From contig CM038215.1 in assembly GCA_021442155.1 (NCBI GenBank), positions 213,398,982 through 213,462,981 of the forward strand: 64,000 nucleotides of DNA. Direction: 5' to 3'. A program made the position numbers and the translations under genes. Source of the DNA: Cymbidium sinense (taxonomy: Eukaryota; Streptophyta; Magnoliopsida; Asparagales; Orchidaceae). Shown here in pieces: positions 11,077 through 23,049 of this stretch; the stretch's first letter is position 1; the number at the start of each line of letters is the position of its first letter. The notes under the pieces were generated by a model that worked only from the letters and a program-made list of their open reading frames with translations, had not been told where the DNA came from and searched no databases.

Positions 11077-14000
11077 ATGGCAGACACATTATTGATGAAT
11101 GTAAACAAATAACAAAATGATGAGCAAAATGCAATCCATTACTATGATACTAAATGAAGTATCCGTAAGATTATCGAATGAGGAGAAACTTGATAAATCC
11201 TCTCAAGATCGACAAATCACGTGTAACTCATACCCACCGTAATTCTAATCATACCTCATCAATTTCAAATAAAACACCAAAGTTGATATGCCAAGATTCA
11301 ATGGTGACAACCCGAGGTTATTTTAAGTGAATTTTTTCCAATATTATAACTTCAAGATCAAAAGTTCATAATTGTACATGGATGGCCCCACTTAGTCGAT
11401 CGGATGCATGGCACAAACAATTAAACACATGGAATCAGAAAGAGCAAGTAATTGGAGGTTTGGACCCTCCCTTTATGAGATTTAAGGGGTGAATTGGCTA
11501 AATGCACAAATCCACGTCAAGAGTTTTACAATGAATTTGAAGATATAACCAGATTTCTCGAATTTTCTGAGTTGTTTTGAATCGGTTTAAAGCATGACAT
11601 TAAAAGAGAAGTGAGACCGCACCAAACTCACTACAACAAGCTTTCAATTACAAAGTTAAAAGACAGATTACAAGATATTATATCTGTAACCTCCAAGATT
11701 TCTACACATCCCAGAATGAACAAACTCCACTACTTCCCACCAAGGTGATGTCAAACAACAACAAGAATAACCAAAATTCACAAATTCTATTCAGATTGAC
11801 CGCAGATAAGACAAAAAAAGAAAAGCTTATGTTTCAATTGTGATGAAAAGTTTCATAGAGGCCATGTGTATAAATCAAAACTTTTTTATGGTAGTAAATG
11901 AGGACCAAGAGTAATATGAAATGATACAGCAAGACTCAATTAAGGGAAGAATGTCCAAATCACCTTAATGCTTTTACAGACAAATAAATCCCGAACATTA
12001 AGGTTATAAGGAATAAACAAAAAAGGTACAAGTGCTTATTGATAGTGGTTCAACCCACAACTTTATTCGCCTAAACTAGCCAAGTTTAGACACACAAGAA
12101 CTCCTCGCTTTTAAGGTGTTAAGAGAATGGAGAAACATTAAAATGAATCGCAAACATCCCTATACAACTACAAGGACACACTTTCACTACCGATTGCTAT
12201 CTTCTTTCTATGCAGTGATGTGGTGTTAAGAGTTCAATGGCTAACAATGAGTGCACCGATTATAAAAACTCACCATGAAATTTTATCAAAATGACAGATT
12301 AAGACAACTACAAGGAGATACAAGGTGGACAAGATATTACATTCCATCTTCACCAAATTGCAAAAAAAAGAAATAGTTTCATACTTACAGATCGAGAAAT
12401 ACTGAGGAAACAAAATCCCTACAAAGGAATTCAACAAATTACGAAGGGAATACAACAAGTACAAGACAATAAAGAATTATTTCAGTTCCAAAGTTTTACC
12501 TCAAAAGGAATATAGACCATCAAATACACCTGCAACCTGGAACTCAACCAGTCAAAGTAAAAAATTATAGATACCCCCACTTTCAGAAGACAGAGATAGA
12601 AAAATTGATTAAAGAAATGTTAGAATCTGGGATCATAAGAGAAGTACCACCTTTTCATCTCCATTGCTAATTAAAAAAAAAAGATGGCACGTATTTTTTT
12701 TGTGTGGATTATGGTTTTAAACAAAGTCACTATACCGAGGTTTCATTCCAACTCGAGATGATGGATGAGTTACATGGAGCCATTGTATTTTCCAAGCTAG
12801 ATTTAAGATCTGTACCATCAAAATCGAATGGCAGGAAGCCATCCAAAACCGCCTTCGTAAACACATGAAGGTCACTATGAATTCTTAGCCATGCCATTTG
12901 GATTAACCAATGCCTCAACATTCCAAGCACTAATGAATTCATTAAACCATTCTTAAGGAAATTTGCCCTAAGATTTTTTGATGACATACTCATATAGTTA
13001 AACATCGAACAAACACCAGTCATCTACAAGTGTTTTAGAGCAATCAAACAACATACCCTATTTGTCAAACCATCTAAATGTCGTTTCATTCAAGAATAAT
13101 ATTTGGGTCATATATCTATCCGCAGGATAAGTGGATTCCAAGAAAATCAAAGAAGACAAGCATTATGCCAACTACAAGAAAAGCTTAAGAGGATTCTTGG
13201 GCTTACAGGATATTATAGAAAGTTTGTTAAAATTATAAAAGAATGGCATCTCCTTTAACATCAATGCCAAGCAAACAACAATTCCAAAATGTAAGAATCA
13301 ACAAAGATTCAAACAACGAAAGAAACTATGATATCATTACCAAGACTAAGATTCCCAAATTTTGCTATTCCTTTTATCTTAAAACATGCCTCTCAAAGAA
13401 TAGAGTTGATATTTCAAAATAATCACCCTCTTGCTTATTTTTCAAGAAAGTTATCTCCTACAATGCAAAACAATCAACATATCTGAGAACTTTACGCTAT
13501 AATCTTGCTGGATGGACAATATTTGTTGCAAGTTTACAATCGTATCAGATCAAAAGAGCATTAGAATTAATGCAACAAACCATCCAAACTTCCAACAACA
13601 AAAGATTTAATTAAACTCGATGACTATACTATCGAAAGTAAGCCGGAGTTTCTAACAAGCACGATGCCCTATCCAGAAAAGAATCCAGCACAGAAGTAAA
13701 TTCTACTCTCAATCAGCCGGAATTTTCTATGGCTCTAAATTTATATGCTTACACTCAATAATTCACAAATTTACTCCAACAAATTAAAGAGAAACAAGCT
13801 CCACAAGGAAATACAGATCAAGAAGAAATAGAAACAATCCAAGAATGTTTCCAAACATAAAGTTAATGGATTATTATACTATGATAAGATAGCCAAGAAT
13901 TCAGATATCAGAAATATTCTTATCAGAGAATTACACTCAACACCAACAGGAGGTCACAATGGAATTCATAAAATAGTGGCCAGAATCTCTCAGCAATTTT

Positions 14001-15099
14001 ATTGGAAAAAAATGAAAACAGACATAAAATATTTTATAGCAACTTGTCCTGTCTGCCAACAAGTCAAATATGATGATACTTAGTTCTCAGGTATTACAAC
14101 TTATACCACCAACATTTGGGAGAAAATATCAATGGATTTTATTAGTCTAAAAATCTAACAAAACTCACATACTAGTGGTGGTAGATAGATTATCAAAATA
14201 TGCACTCTTCCAACAAGTTTTAGCCTTCTTACTTAGCTGATTTTTATAGCAAATAAATTACATGGAATACCACAAGGCATAATTTGATAGAGACCCACTC
14301 TTCCCGAGTAATTTTGGCAAGAATTATTCAAACTAAGACAACATTAAGCGCTTATCATCATCCTCGACCGATGGTCACAAACCGAATTAAAACGTAATCC
14401 TGTAACAATATCTAAGAAGTTTTGTCCTAGAGACATCAAGGAACTGGTTACAATTTCTCGTAATTATCCTATAATACATCCATCAATACTTCCACCAAAA
14501 TGACCCTTTTCATATTGTCATGGCACAACCACCTACAATCATACCCTACAATGCTACCAATACTACCAGGAAGTCGACTCAAGACAATGAGAGACAAGCT
14601 CATACAAAGCCTTCAAACAAACTTACAAGAAGCCCAAAATAGGATGAAACAAATGGTGATAAACATAAGAGAACTCCATTTTAAAGTAAATGATTTGGTA
14701 TTGGTAAAATTACACCATATAGATAAATTTACTGTTTTGAAAAAGACACAAAGCTCAGAAGATATTATGGCCCATTTAAAATTCTACAAGGTAGAACGAG
14801 CATATAAGATAGAATTGCGAAACAAGAATCCATAATGTTTCATATATCTATCAAACTATCTGCAGGATTCTTCCCTACATCCAAAAAAGTTTTCCAACTC
14901 AATTCATAAGGGCAACCATTAGTCAAACCGATCAAAGTATTGGATCGAATAATAGTCAAAGCAGATAAGCAAATCAAAGAGGCCTTAATACAATGGGATG
15001 GAAGTTTACCAAGATGCGCCTTGGGTACCTATTGAAGAGTTCCAACAGATCTATCCTAATTTTGACCTTGGGGACAAGGTCAATGTGTGGAGGGAGTAA
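11077..15099 (+). pseudogene. Broken gag-pol of the gypsy element
   Basis: A gag start ATG lies near 11,077 but the frame soon stops. A zinc knuckle is readable at 11,830-11,871 (CFNCDEKFHRGHVY), with the last Cys replaced by Tyr. Protease active site LIDSGSTHNF is near 12,035-12,064. RT runs from about 12,547: KLIKEMLESGIIREVP, motif A FSKLDLR near 12,787-12,807, and an intact FFDDIL near 12,971-12,990. RNase H remains lie at about 13,355-13,450 and its end (KHDALSRK) near 13,660. The integrase HHCC region (GGHNGIHK ... CPVCQQVKY) is at about 13,918-14,075 and the core (ISMDFI, VVVDRLSKYA) at about 14,108-14,220. The only long open stretch is 14,500-14,835, the integrase C-terminal part (LQEAQNRMKQMV; LVLVKLHHID). 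The pol tail FDLGDKVNVW ends just before the polypurine tract. Multiple frameshifts and stops. Confidence 0.92.
15086..15099 (+). other. Polypurine tract of the gypsy element
   Basis: GTGGAGGGAGTAA immediately precedes the right LTR. It is the expected plus-strand primer for an LTR retrotransposon in plus orientation. Confidence 0.75.
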
Positions 15100-16142
15100 T
15101 GATATGAGTTCATATCCTCAAACCAACAAGAAACCAAAGAAATGTAAGGATTAAGCAAAAGGATTTCACAAGTATGGAGATATTAGAAAACAGAGAATAA
15201 ATTGCAACCTCAGAACAGAGAGGAATAAAGAAAAACAAAATAGAAATTAACAGTTTTTCCAGCTAGAACAATAAAAGCTCCCAAAGACTGACAGAGAAAT
15301 TAAATCAAAACAAGCTGTAACTTCCCAAGAATATATACAACAGAAATTGCTCAACATGACAAGGAGAACAACTCATCCAATCCATAAATGTAAATAAAAA
15401 AAGAAAAAACAAGAAGACGATAGCGGAAATCAAGAAACCCAATCAATACACATGAGTCAAGAACTATATGTAAAATAATGTAAATTAGTTACGAGACATA
15501 GAGGAACATTCTAGAAGAGCAAGCAAAACTATAAAGAGATGAGAAATCAAACAAGGGTTGAAGAATTATCTCAAGAATCTCCTCCAAGTCTTTTCCTTCC
15601 TCCTCTGAGTTTTCCTACGGTGAAGGTAACGATTACCTTCACGCGTGAGAAGCCGACGATCTCTCCTCCGCTTTTTTTCCCCAGAGCTCTCCCTCTGGAT
15701 CTCAAACGCTCGAATGAAGAATGACGGCCAGACCAGGTACGTCGTTTCCATTCGAAACGAATAGCTTCCTCCGCAAGCTTCATCAAACGGTTCGGATCTG
15801 ATCATCAGCCGCACTTCCGCTCGATCAGACGTCCGTCGATCCTCCATTACATCAAGCTATCACCCTTTCAACACCTGTAATCCACTAAAGAAGAAACGAT
15901 CAAGAACCGCATGATCAAACAACAAATCCAAGCGAAGATTAAACTTCGATCCAACGGCTTGCAGCTAAAGAAACACTCAATCCGTTAGATCCAACGTCAG
16001 TTAAAAGCCATCCAGCCAGATCTCACCCGATCGGACTTGCTTAAGAACTCAACCCACGGGTTCTACAACTCGAAGGACTCAAAGCCGAATTAACTCAATT
16101 AATCAGATATTCAGCCCCAAACCAAGAAATCAGTTCGTATCA
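15100..16142 (+). repeat. Right (3') LTR of the gypsy element
   Basis: 1,043 bp, starts TGATATGAGTTC, ends GTTCGTATCA, followed by the duplicated TTATG. It differs from the left LTR by substitutions and by many small gaps. Frames at 15,539-15,724 (+) and 15,566-15,847 (-) are LTR sequence. Confidence 0.92.
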
Positions 16143-16147
16143 TTATG

Positions 16148-17282
16148 TTTCCTGGATTTCTTTTAATACATATCATTAGTAATTTGTTGTTGTAATGAAA
16201 TGTGTTTATTTACCTAAGAACATGCACTAAATCTAATGATTATTTGAAAGTTCTAGTATGTTTTGAGTCAATACTTTATTATGAATTTTCACTATGTTTG
16301 TTAGGTTCTAGAAGACAAATTGTTCTTACTTTAATCTAATATATTTTTAATTCTAATCGTCAGTTTTTCTACGCAAATCATTATATTGAGATCCATTTTG
16401 TTTATGTAAACATCTATTATTCTTGCAAGTAATTTTTAATCTAGCAATTACCAAGTTTAAGTAAAATATTTAAAGTATACCTAATTATCAGAGATTAAAA
16501 AGAATTCATGCACAAGGAGGAAAACTTTGTATGCTGACTGGATGGTAGGACGGAAGCTGGAACTGAGGGGGATGACTATGACAACGGGGACTGCTAGGGT
16601 GATAGGAGAAGCTTCAGTTTGGGGGGACTTGAGCCACTGTTAAGAAGGATGTGAATGCTTCTAGTAGTTAAAACTATTGCTTGCCACTGCTAGATCATTA
16701 AAGCGGTTTAAAATGCTACTTTATCATTATGTTGCAATTAGCAAAGATTATAAATACTGCTCTATGTAACCTATGACAGCTAAAATCGCTGCAAATAAAA
16801 AAAAATTGTAGTGTTTTCAAACCGTCAGATGAAAGTGCTGTCTTACCTATGCAATAGTAATAGTGATAGACATCATGTAAAACATAATTTTGTAGTCGAA
16901 TATGTTTTGGATGCTCTTGTTGTCTGTTACTACTGGACATAGTAAGCCATGGGTTTGCTAGAAATGGTTCTTAAAGTTATCTTCTAGGTGGTAAAAAGTG
17001 ATAACTAGTTTCTGTTGGTATGTATGCTCTTCCTTGCTCTTACCAAATGGACATATTAGCCATCAATAATTTTCCCTTCAACTGATTCGTCAAGTTTGTC
17101 ACATGTGCCTTGGTTATTCCTGTCCATTCATGTTTTGATTAGAACATTAAAAAGTTTCCTTCGATATTAACATTTGAATATATATATTTGCTCTAGTTAC
17201 CTCCAAATGCTTTATGAATACTCTGATGTGCTTGATATCATTTCAATCTTACTGTAACGGATCTCTTTCTTTTTATTAATAG
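16148..17282 (+). other. Probable intron or upstream DNA of the glycine-zipper gene
   Basis: AT-rich DNA ending in an acceptor-like ATTAATAG at 17,282. A short plus-strand open stretch at about 16,538-16,645 (starting DWMVGRKLELRGM) is uncertain and has no matching splice pattern that I can defend. If the intron extends leftward past 10,050, the gypsy element at 10,056-16,142 is intronic. Confidence 0.5.
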
Positions 17283-18043
17283 CTGAAAAGTTCAGGGAAT
17301 TTGTTGGAGAGGAAGATTCATCCAAAAGTGGCAAGTTCACCATATTGAACTGCTTTGATATGGGCTCCGGTACTCTATCATGTATTAGCAAAGAGGGTGT
17401 TAAGTTCTATGTCTACAGCATTCGAAGCAAGCATGTTGAAAAAGTAAGGCAACGAGCAATTGAGGTTGCATTGACTGATGCACTAAAAGAAGGGCTAACT
17501 GCTAGCGCTGCAGCAAAGCAGGCACAAAAGGTTGGTCAGAAAGCTGCGAAGTTAGCTTCACGGCAGGCCAAACGTATTGTAGGTCCTATTCTATCATCAG
17601 GTTGGGATTTCTTTGAAGCTTTGTATTATGGTGGCACTATAGTGGAAGGTGTTCTTAGAGGAATTGGGACCTTGTTTGGGACCTACGCAGGTGGCCATCA
17701 AGGTGAAGAAATTTTGGGAAAGTTGGGTTACCTGCTTGGTAGCCACTTAGGCAGTTGGGTTGGAGGGCGGATAGGTTTGATGGTATATGATGTGTGTAAT
17801 GGGGTGGCTCACATTCTTCAGTTTTTCACATTAGAAGGAACCACTAGTAGTGATCTTAGTGTCAGTGAAGATTTATATTCAGAAGATCCAAACAGGAATG
17901 AAGAGAACGCTGCTTTTGAAGATGCATCCGTAATTGATCAGAACACCAACTATGAATCTTTCAGTGGGGATAGTGAGTTCAGTGAAAATTCTAATGAGAG
18001 CTCTGAAGAATCTAATGGCTGGGGATTCTTTTCTGCGAGATAA
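17283..18043 (+). CDS. 3' exon of a plant glycine-zipper membrane-associated protein gene
   Basis: The exon is open for about 253 codons from an AG acceptor at 17,281-17,282 (the first two bases complete a split codon) to the stop at 18,041-18,043. The protein reads EKFREFVGEEDSSKSGKF, then CFDMGSGTLSCISKEGVKFY, then an Ala/Lys-rich amphipathic helix (ALKEGLTASAAAKQAQKVG), then a hydrophobic region with Gly every few residues (GTLFGTYAGG, LGSHLGSWVGGRIGLMVYD), typical of a glycine zipper that packs membrane helices. It ends in an acidic Ser/Asn-rich tail finishing NGWGFFSAR. The frame is intact, without stops or shifts, unlike the transposons around it, so it is probably a real host gene. An internal ATG at 17,345 is not the likely start because the frame is open and protein-like upstream of it. 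The 5' exons are not identified. Function unknown; a membrane role is inferred only from composition. Confidence 0.8.
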
Positions 18044-20245
18044 TTCAGAGAGAAGAAACATAATTCTTAAAGCATCAAATGGCATCTAGATTTGCTGCTT
18101 CGAAGCTGAGTCCTTGAATGATGGATTTGCTAAATCTTATTATTAGTCGTGCTAGTAGATGGAAACTTTGATCAGCATCATGTGTATCATTCGTTTCTTT
18201 ATCACTGTCCTGAATGATATTTCATCGAGTGCTTGCAATCATATCGTATGACACTAGAAGCTTTTTAACACTTGAATCCATATAAATTCTCATAATTATA
18301 AAATGAATTGTAGATCATCTTAGTAGAGTATCAGGTGATTAGGGTGTTTATTATTTCTTTATATTTGAGAACATTTTCAAAGAGTTATAATTAAAACATA
18401 TTTTCTTGAAATTAGGATTATTTATAATAGTCAATTAAGCTTTATGTTAGTTATATGTGTCTTCATTAAATTGAAATTATTGATAAAAAAATTTTATTCA
18501 ATTCAATTATTTTTTCACCAAGTTAGATATAAATTTTGGTGTGGAATGGATATCTAAATATTCTGTTGTTATTTAATGTCACAAGAAAGGAATTGGATTT
18601 GAAATGGCTGATAAGGAGAAAATAATATTTAAATTGATAAGGAGTTAATACCAAAATTAGTTATATTATTATTTTAGATCATTAAACATATGAGAAGTGG
18701 TGATCAGTGTTCTTAATACAGATGATGAGATAAATAATTAAAGAAGATAAAGTCACAATTATAAGTGATTTTATATATTTGCTCTCAAATGACTTGCTAG
18801 AACTACCACTATAGAGAAGTGAAATAAATCATTAATGTAATGTTTAACACTATGTGCATACTAAAGCTCCTTACAAAATGGTTATTAAAAATATTACTAT
18901 AATTGGAATCACAACTACTAGAACTATTAAATAAAGGTTTCATTAAGCTAAGTTTGTCAACTTAGAGTCACCAATATTATTTATGGGGTATGGAACCATA
19001 GGGTTGTGTATAAACTTTCATATAAGGTTTATTGTAAATCAATTAGCTAAATTACTCCTTAATTACTTGAGTAATGAATCTCAAATTTTGTGTGTTAGTT
19101 CAGTGGGATGATTTCTACCTCCCATAATTTTTTTGGGATTTATTACTTGGTTAATTAGGATAATTGATTATTTAAGCCTTAATCAACCTCTTAATTAGTT
19201 TAATTAATTAATTAACCTCCTAAATAATAAAAATAAATTGATTAAGCATACTAATCACCATTGAACAATGAATGGGCAAGGAAAATGGGATTAGGTCATC
19301 TCTCCTAATCTTTTTTCTAAGTCCGTCCCTCTTTAAAGGAGAATTAATTAAAAATGAGATTAATTAAAGAATTAATTAATTAATTAGCTTAATTAATCAA
19401 ATTCAAATCATAATCACATCATATCTTAATTAATTAAATCGGAGGTAGATCTTTAGGTGTTTAATAACCTAAAGATACTTTGAAAATTTATGACTAACTC
19501 ACATGTGTGGGGAAATTATAAGAGTACTTAATTAAGTTCTTTGATTTAATTAACTATTAATTATGAACCAATTGTATTAGGCTCCTTTTATTTTCTAGGA
19601 TCATTGCAAATTTATTTTCCATACACATGCATATTATGTTGGCTCATAATTATTTAGTTAATTATATTAAGGCAACATAGGTAAGGGTAATTAATTGATT
19701 TATTTAAGGATCCAACCTAATTAATTCATAAAATTCACCTAATCACCTTTTCTTAAACCAAATCAAATCACTAATATGGAAATGAGGTTAAAACAACAAA
19801 TAATTCTTCTCCTCTTCAAACTTAAATAAAATCTCAAATCATAAATTAATAATAAGCTTTGGTTTGCTTTAAATTATTTTATTTAATATGTTTATCCTTA
19901 GGAATTAATTTGATTAAATGGATCATGTGTTTATATTTGATTGTTTTTTTCCAATCATGTTAAATATTGTATGTCATTGGATTCATTCATTCATGTCTTT
20001 CAAAAGTGACTAAATAAAATAAATTTTCTTTATGTAATCTTGCACATGTTGGCTTAACTTAATATATATGGCTATTATCACTATTAAATCCAAATATATT
20101 TTCCAAAGTTTATAAATTGATAATAACATATGTAATAATGGAAGTTATAAATATACGATAGATATATGTGCTTATAGTTTAAGTATGTGGATGTGAAGTT
20201 CTTTTTCCTTTGTTCATATGTTGATTTATATAAGTTTGAATGGTA
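18044..20245. other. 3' flank of the glycine-zipper gene and AT-rich noncoding DNA
   Basis: The first ~200 bp are probably 3' UTR; no clear polyadenylation signal was settled on. From about 19,000 to 19,460 the sequence is dominated by TTAATTAA-type words. No gene recognised. Confidence 0.5.
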
Positions 20246-20255
20246 ATGGGTATTT

Positions 20256-20890
20256 AGTCTGGACATCCCGAGAATGCGAGGCTTTAGCTAACCCTAAGGA
20301 GATCATTTGATTACCTCATGTCCCTGGTTTAATAATGGCACGTATCCATTTGGTTTTATTATTATGTGTTTTAACATTAGAATTTGGGTAAAGCTTTAAT
20401 CCATATGCATAAATAATTCAATTAAAGATATTGCAACTTTTGCATGGTTTTCACCCTCTTAGTTATTTATACATCCATGTGTATATATGCAAACAAGTAT
20501 ATAGTTTGGACATCCCGAGAATACGAGGCCTTAAGTAGCCCCAAGGAGGTCATTTGATTACCTCACTTCCCTGGTTTAACAACGGCACATGCTTATTCGT
20601 GTTTTCATACATATGTATGCATATGTGGCTAAATAATGAGAATCTCTCTTTTCTATAAAAAATTGCATGCATGCATAATTATTTAAGTAATTGAATTATT
20701 GAATCATGTGATTTCGGTCCCTCTTCCCTATGTTCATGTATGTAAATTTACATATGTTTGAATGTAAACGGGTATATAGTCTGGACATCTCGGGAATACG
20801 AGGCTTTAAGTAGCCCCAAGGAGGTCATTTGATTACCTCACTTTCCTGATTTAACAACGGCATATACCCATTTAATTTCATCCCTATGTA
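20256..20890. repeat. Three copies of a ~110-bp conserved motif, spaced 247 and 275 bp
   Basis: AGTCTGGACATCCCGAGAAT starts at 20,256, with variants at 20,503 and 20,778. Each is followed by ACGAGGCTTTAAGTAGCCCC, GGAGGTCATTTGATTACCTC, CCTGGTTTAACAACGGCA and ACCCATTT. The spacers between motifs also share a loosely conserved TATGTATGCA-type sequence, so the full unit is about 250-275 bp and the core is selectively preserved or younger. Confidence 0.85.
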
Positions 20891-20899
20891 TTTTTGTAT

Positions 20900-23040
20900 A
20901 AGAATTTGTATAAAGCTTTAATTTACATATATTAAATGATTCAATCAAATGAAAACATAAACTTCAAACATATACATACATTCATCATTCAAGTGTGCTA
21001 AAATATATTGCATGTATAAAATACATTTAGGATTGAATCATATACATGTTATAAGTGATGGAAAGGAAAGATTGGATATGTGCCATGTGATAGAAATTCA
21101 ATCATGTTAATCTTAAGATGCCTTTCATATTGGATTGAATTATTTAAAGTTAACCTAAAGTTAGAATTAATTAAAAATTCATTTAATAAACCATTCATTA
21201 AAGAGAACAAAATCAAATCAATATACTTTAGGAAGTGGCTTAAGGTAGGGATGGAAGAGGGTAATCCTCTTCCTTCTCTTTATAACACTTAGTTGCTAAG
21301 TGTGAATCACATGAAACAAAATAAAATAAAATACAAATTAAAATTCATAAATCAATTAAACAACTTCAAATGAAACCCACCATCATATTAACTTGAACTT
21401 TTTCCAAACTTAAAGAAATACAACTCTAATGCTTAGTTAAGATATACCACACAAAGCCTTAGCACACACATTAGAATTAAGTCATCACCTCTAGTTCTAT
21501 GTTAGGACGGTGTATAAAGTGATGCATATTTTATTTTATGATGTAATATTTTTAGACTGGATGTTAGGGTGTATGCCTTGTAGACTGGATGTTAGGTCAT
21601 TCTTAGCCTAATCATATTTTTATAGAGATTGTACATAAGAGAATGCTTAAAAATAAATATAAATGCTCTCTTTATAGGTTTCTTAAGCCTCTAAGTATAA
21701 TCCAAGTTATGGCAGGTGGGCTTAGTTACCCATGTGTAGGGTGCAAAGTCCAAATTATACATATAACTATTTAGGATTGTATGTATGTTTAGCTAACCTT
21801 TATTTTGTGGGTGTATTTTCTTATATGAATAAAATTTTTGTAATAGAAATTAGGATTAGTGTTATGGGTGATCAGGATGAGCAGTGGCCAGAAAGCTTTG
21901 TCTTGGAATCCCCTATGATGCCTTTAAAGCAAGCACAACCAAGTAAGAAGGAGGAAGATGGAGATATAAAGAATGAAGACCCTCATAATATGTATTCATT
22001 CTAATTATAATTTTTCTTTCATATACCGGGTTATATAAGGGTATAGCTCGACTACCCACCTTTTCTCTTTTCGGGATGTACGATGGTACACCGACCGCAC
22101 CAGCCTCTTATTCTTTTACGATAGTTTATAAAATTGATTGATGATTTGTTTAAATTGCATATTAAAAATGGCATACTTTTCATAATTTCTTATGATTGAT
22201 GCTTTAATGTGTGGACTGAATGTAGTAGACTCTCAGGATAAAATAAATTTTCTATCCAACTAATCACTCATAACTAAATTTTAAACAATTCATAGCCTCA
22301 CTATAAATCCTAGGCTATAAACAAAATAATTAAAAGATTTAGCAACCATTTAGCTGAATGTTGTATGTTTCACATAATGCATGCATCTTCTACCACTCTT
22401 GCAAAAATGAGGGCCTTGGTCCTTACATAAGGATCGTTTGACCCATGAGACCAACCCCTACTGACGGAGCGTCACCCTCTCTCTTTTGATTTGGCCAATA
22501 ATCTACTTCAACATGCATTTAGGCATATAAAAATTCTAAAACCTTTGTTAAAATGACTTGTCAAATAAGAAATAAAAATATGAAAATATTTTGCATTTGT
22601 AGATTAAGTCATATGCTCATACCACTCATGCTCTAGTCTCTTAGGGAGTGGGTTTAGGACTTTAGTTTCTTTCAAATTAAATAGCTATCTTAGGCATCTT
22701 GCAATTCATAAGACCAGACTACATGGTTTTAAAATCATAGGAGGAGTTAGCTGGTGGCAACTCCAGGCAGTTATAATTCCAAAGTCGACGGTTTATTCTC
22801 TCTTATGAAAATAAACCCTCATATCCACCAATCGCTTAGATTTAGGTCATAGATTAGCTTGTGCTAAAGCTCCTAGATTTAGGATCCAAGGTAGCTGTTT
22901 CCTTCAGGCTACAAGCATAAATTCTCACATTTTAAGCATTTTCACAATCTTATGTTGGTCGATTATAAGCTTTAACAATCTAATAAAATTTAACTCAAAA
23001 TAAATAGATCTCTTCACTTTCAAATATATAAAGCCCAATT
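20900..23040. other. Unassigned noncoding DNA
   Basis: No gene supported. A 28-bp near-tandem pair TAGACTGGATGTTAGG starts at 21,553 and 21,581. A 90-codon frame at 21,732-22,004 ends in a hydrophilic Lys/Glu-rich stretch but has no recognised domain. The style (CGGGATGTACGATGGTACACCGACC near 22,073, split by single-base changes elsewhere) suggests LTR-retrotransposon noncoding sequence, but no LTR pair was found. Confidence 0.4.
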
Positions 23041-23049
23041 ATAAGATAT

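Larger units (their letters stand above)
10056..16142 (+). mobile_element. Degenerate Ty3/gypsy (chromovirus-like) LTR retrotransposon with TTATG target-site duplication
   Basis: LTRs at 10,056-11,045 and 15,100-16,142 begin TGATATGAGTTC and end in CA. A perfect 5-bp duplication TTATG flanks the element at 10,051-10,055 and 16,143-16,147. A primer-binding-site-like TTGGTGCTCGTTG follows the left LTR, and a purine-rich GGAGGGAGTAA precedes the right LTR. Domain order is gag zinc knuckle, protease, RT, RNase H, integrase, and a C-terminal region ending in a chromodomain-like IQWDG and the FDLGDKVNVW tail, which is the Ty3/gypsy order. Stops and frameshifts occur throughout, so it is inactive. 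The flanking host DNA is upstream of, or in an intron of, the glycine-zipper gene. Confidence 0.93.

Noticed and set aside
16538..16645. Possible additional upstream exon of the glycine-zipper gene
   Set aside because: Short, unrecognised, and without a clear donor in a matching phase.
17345..18043. ATG at 17,345 as the gene start
   Set aside because: The frame is open and protein-like upstream to an AG acceptor at 17,282, so this Met is internal to an exon.
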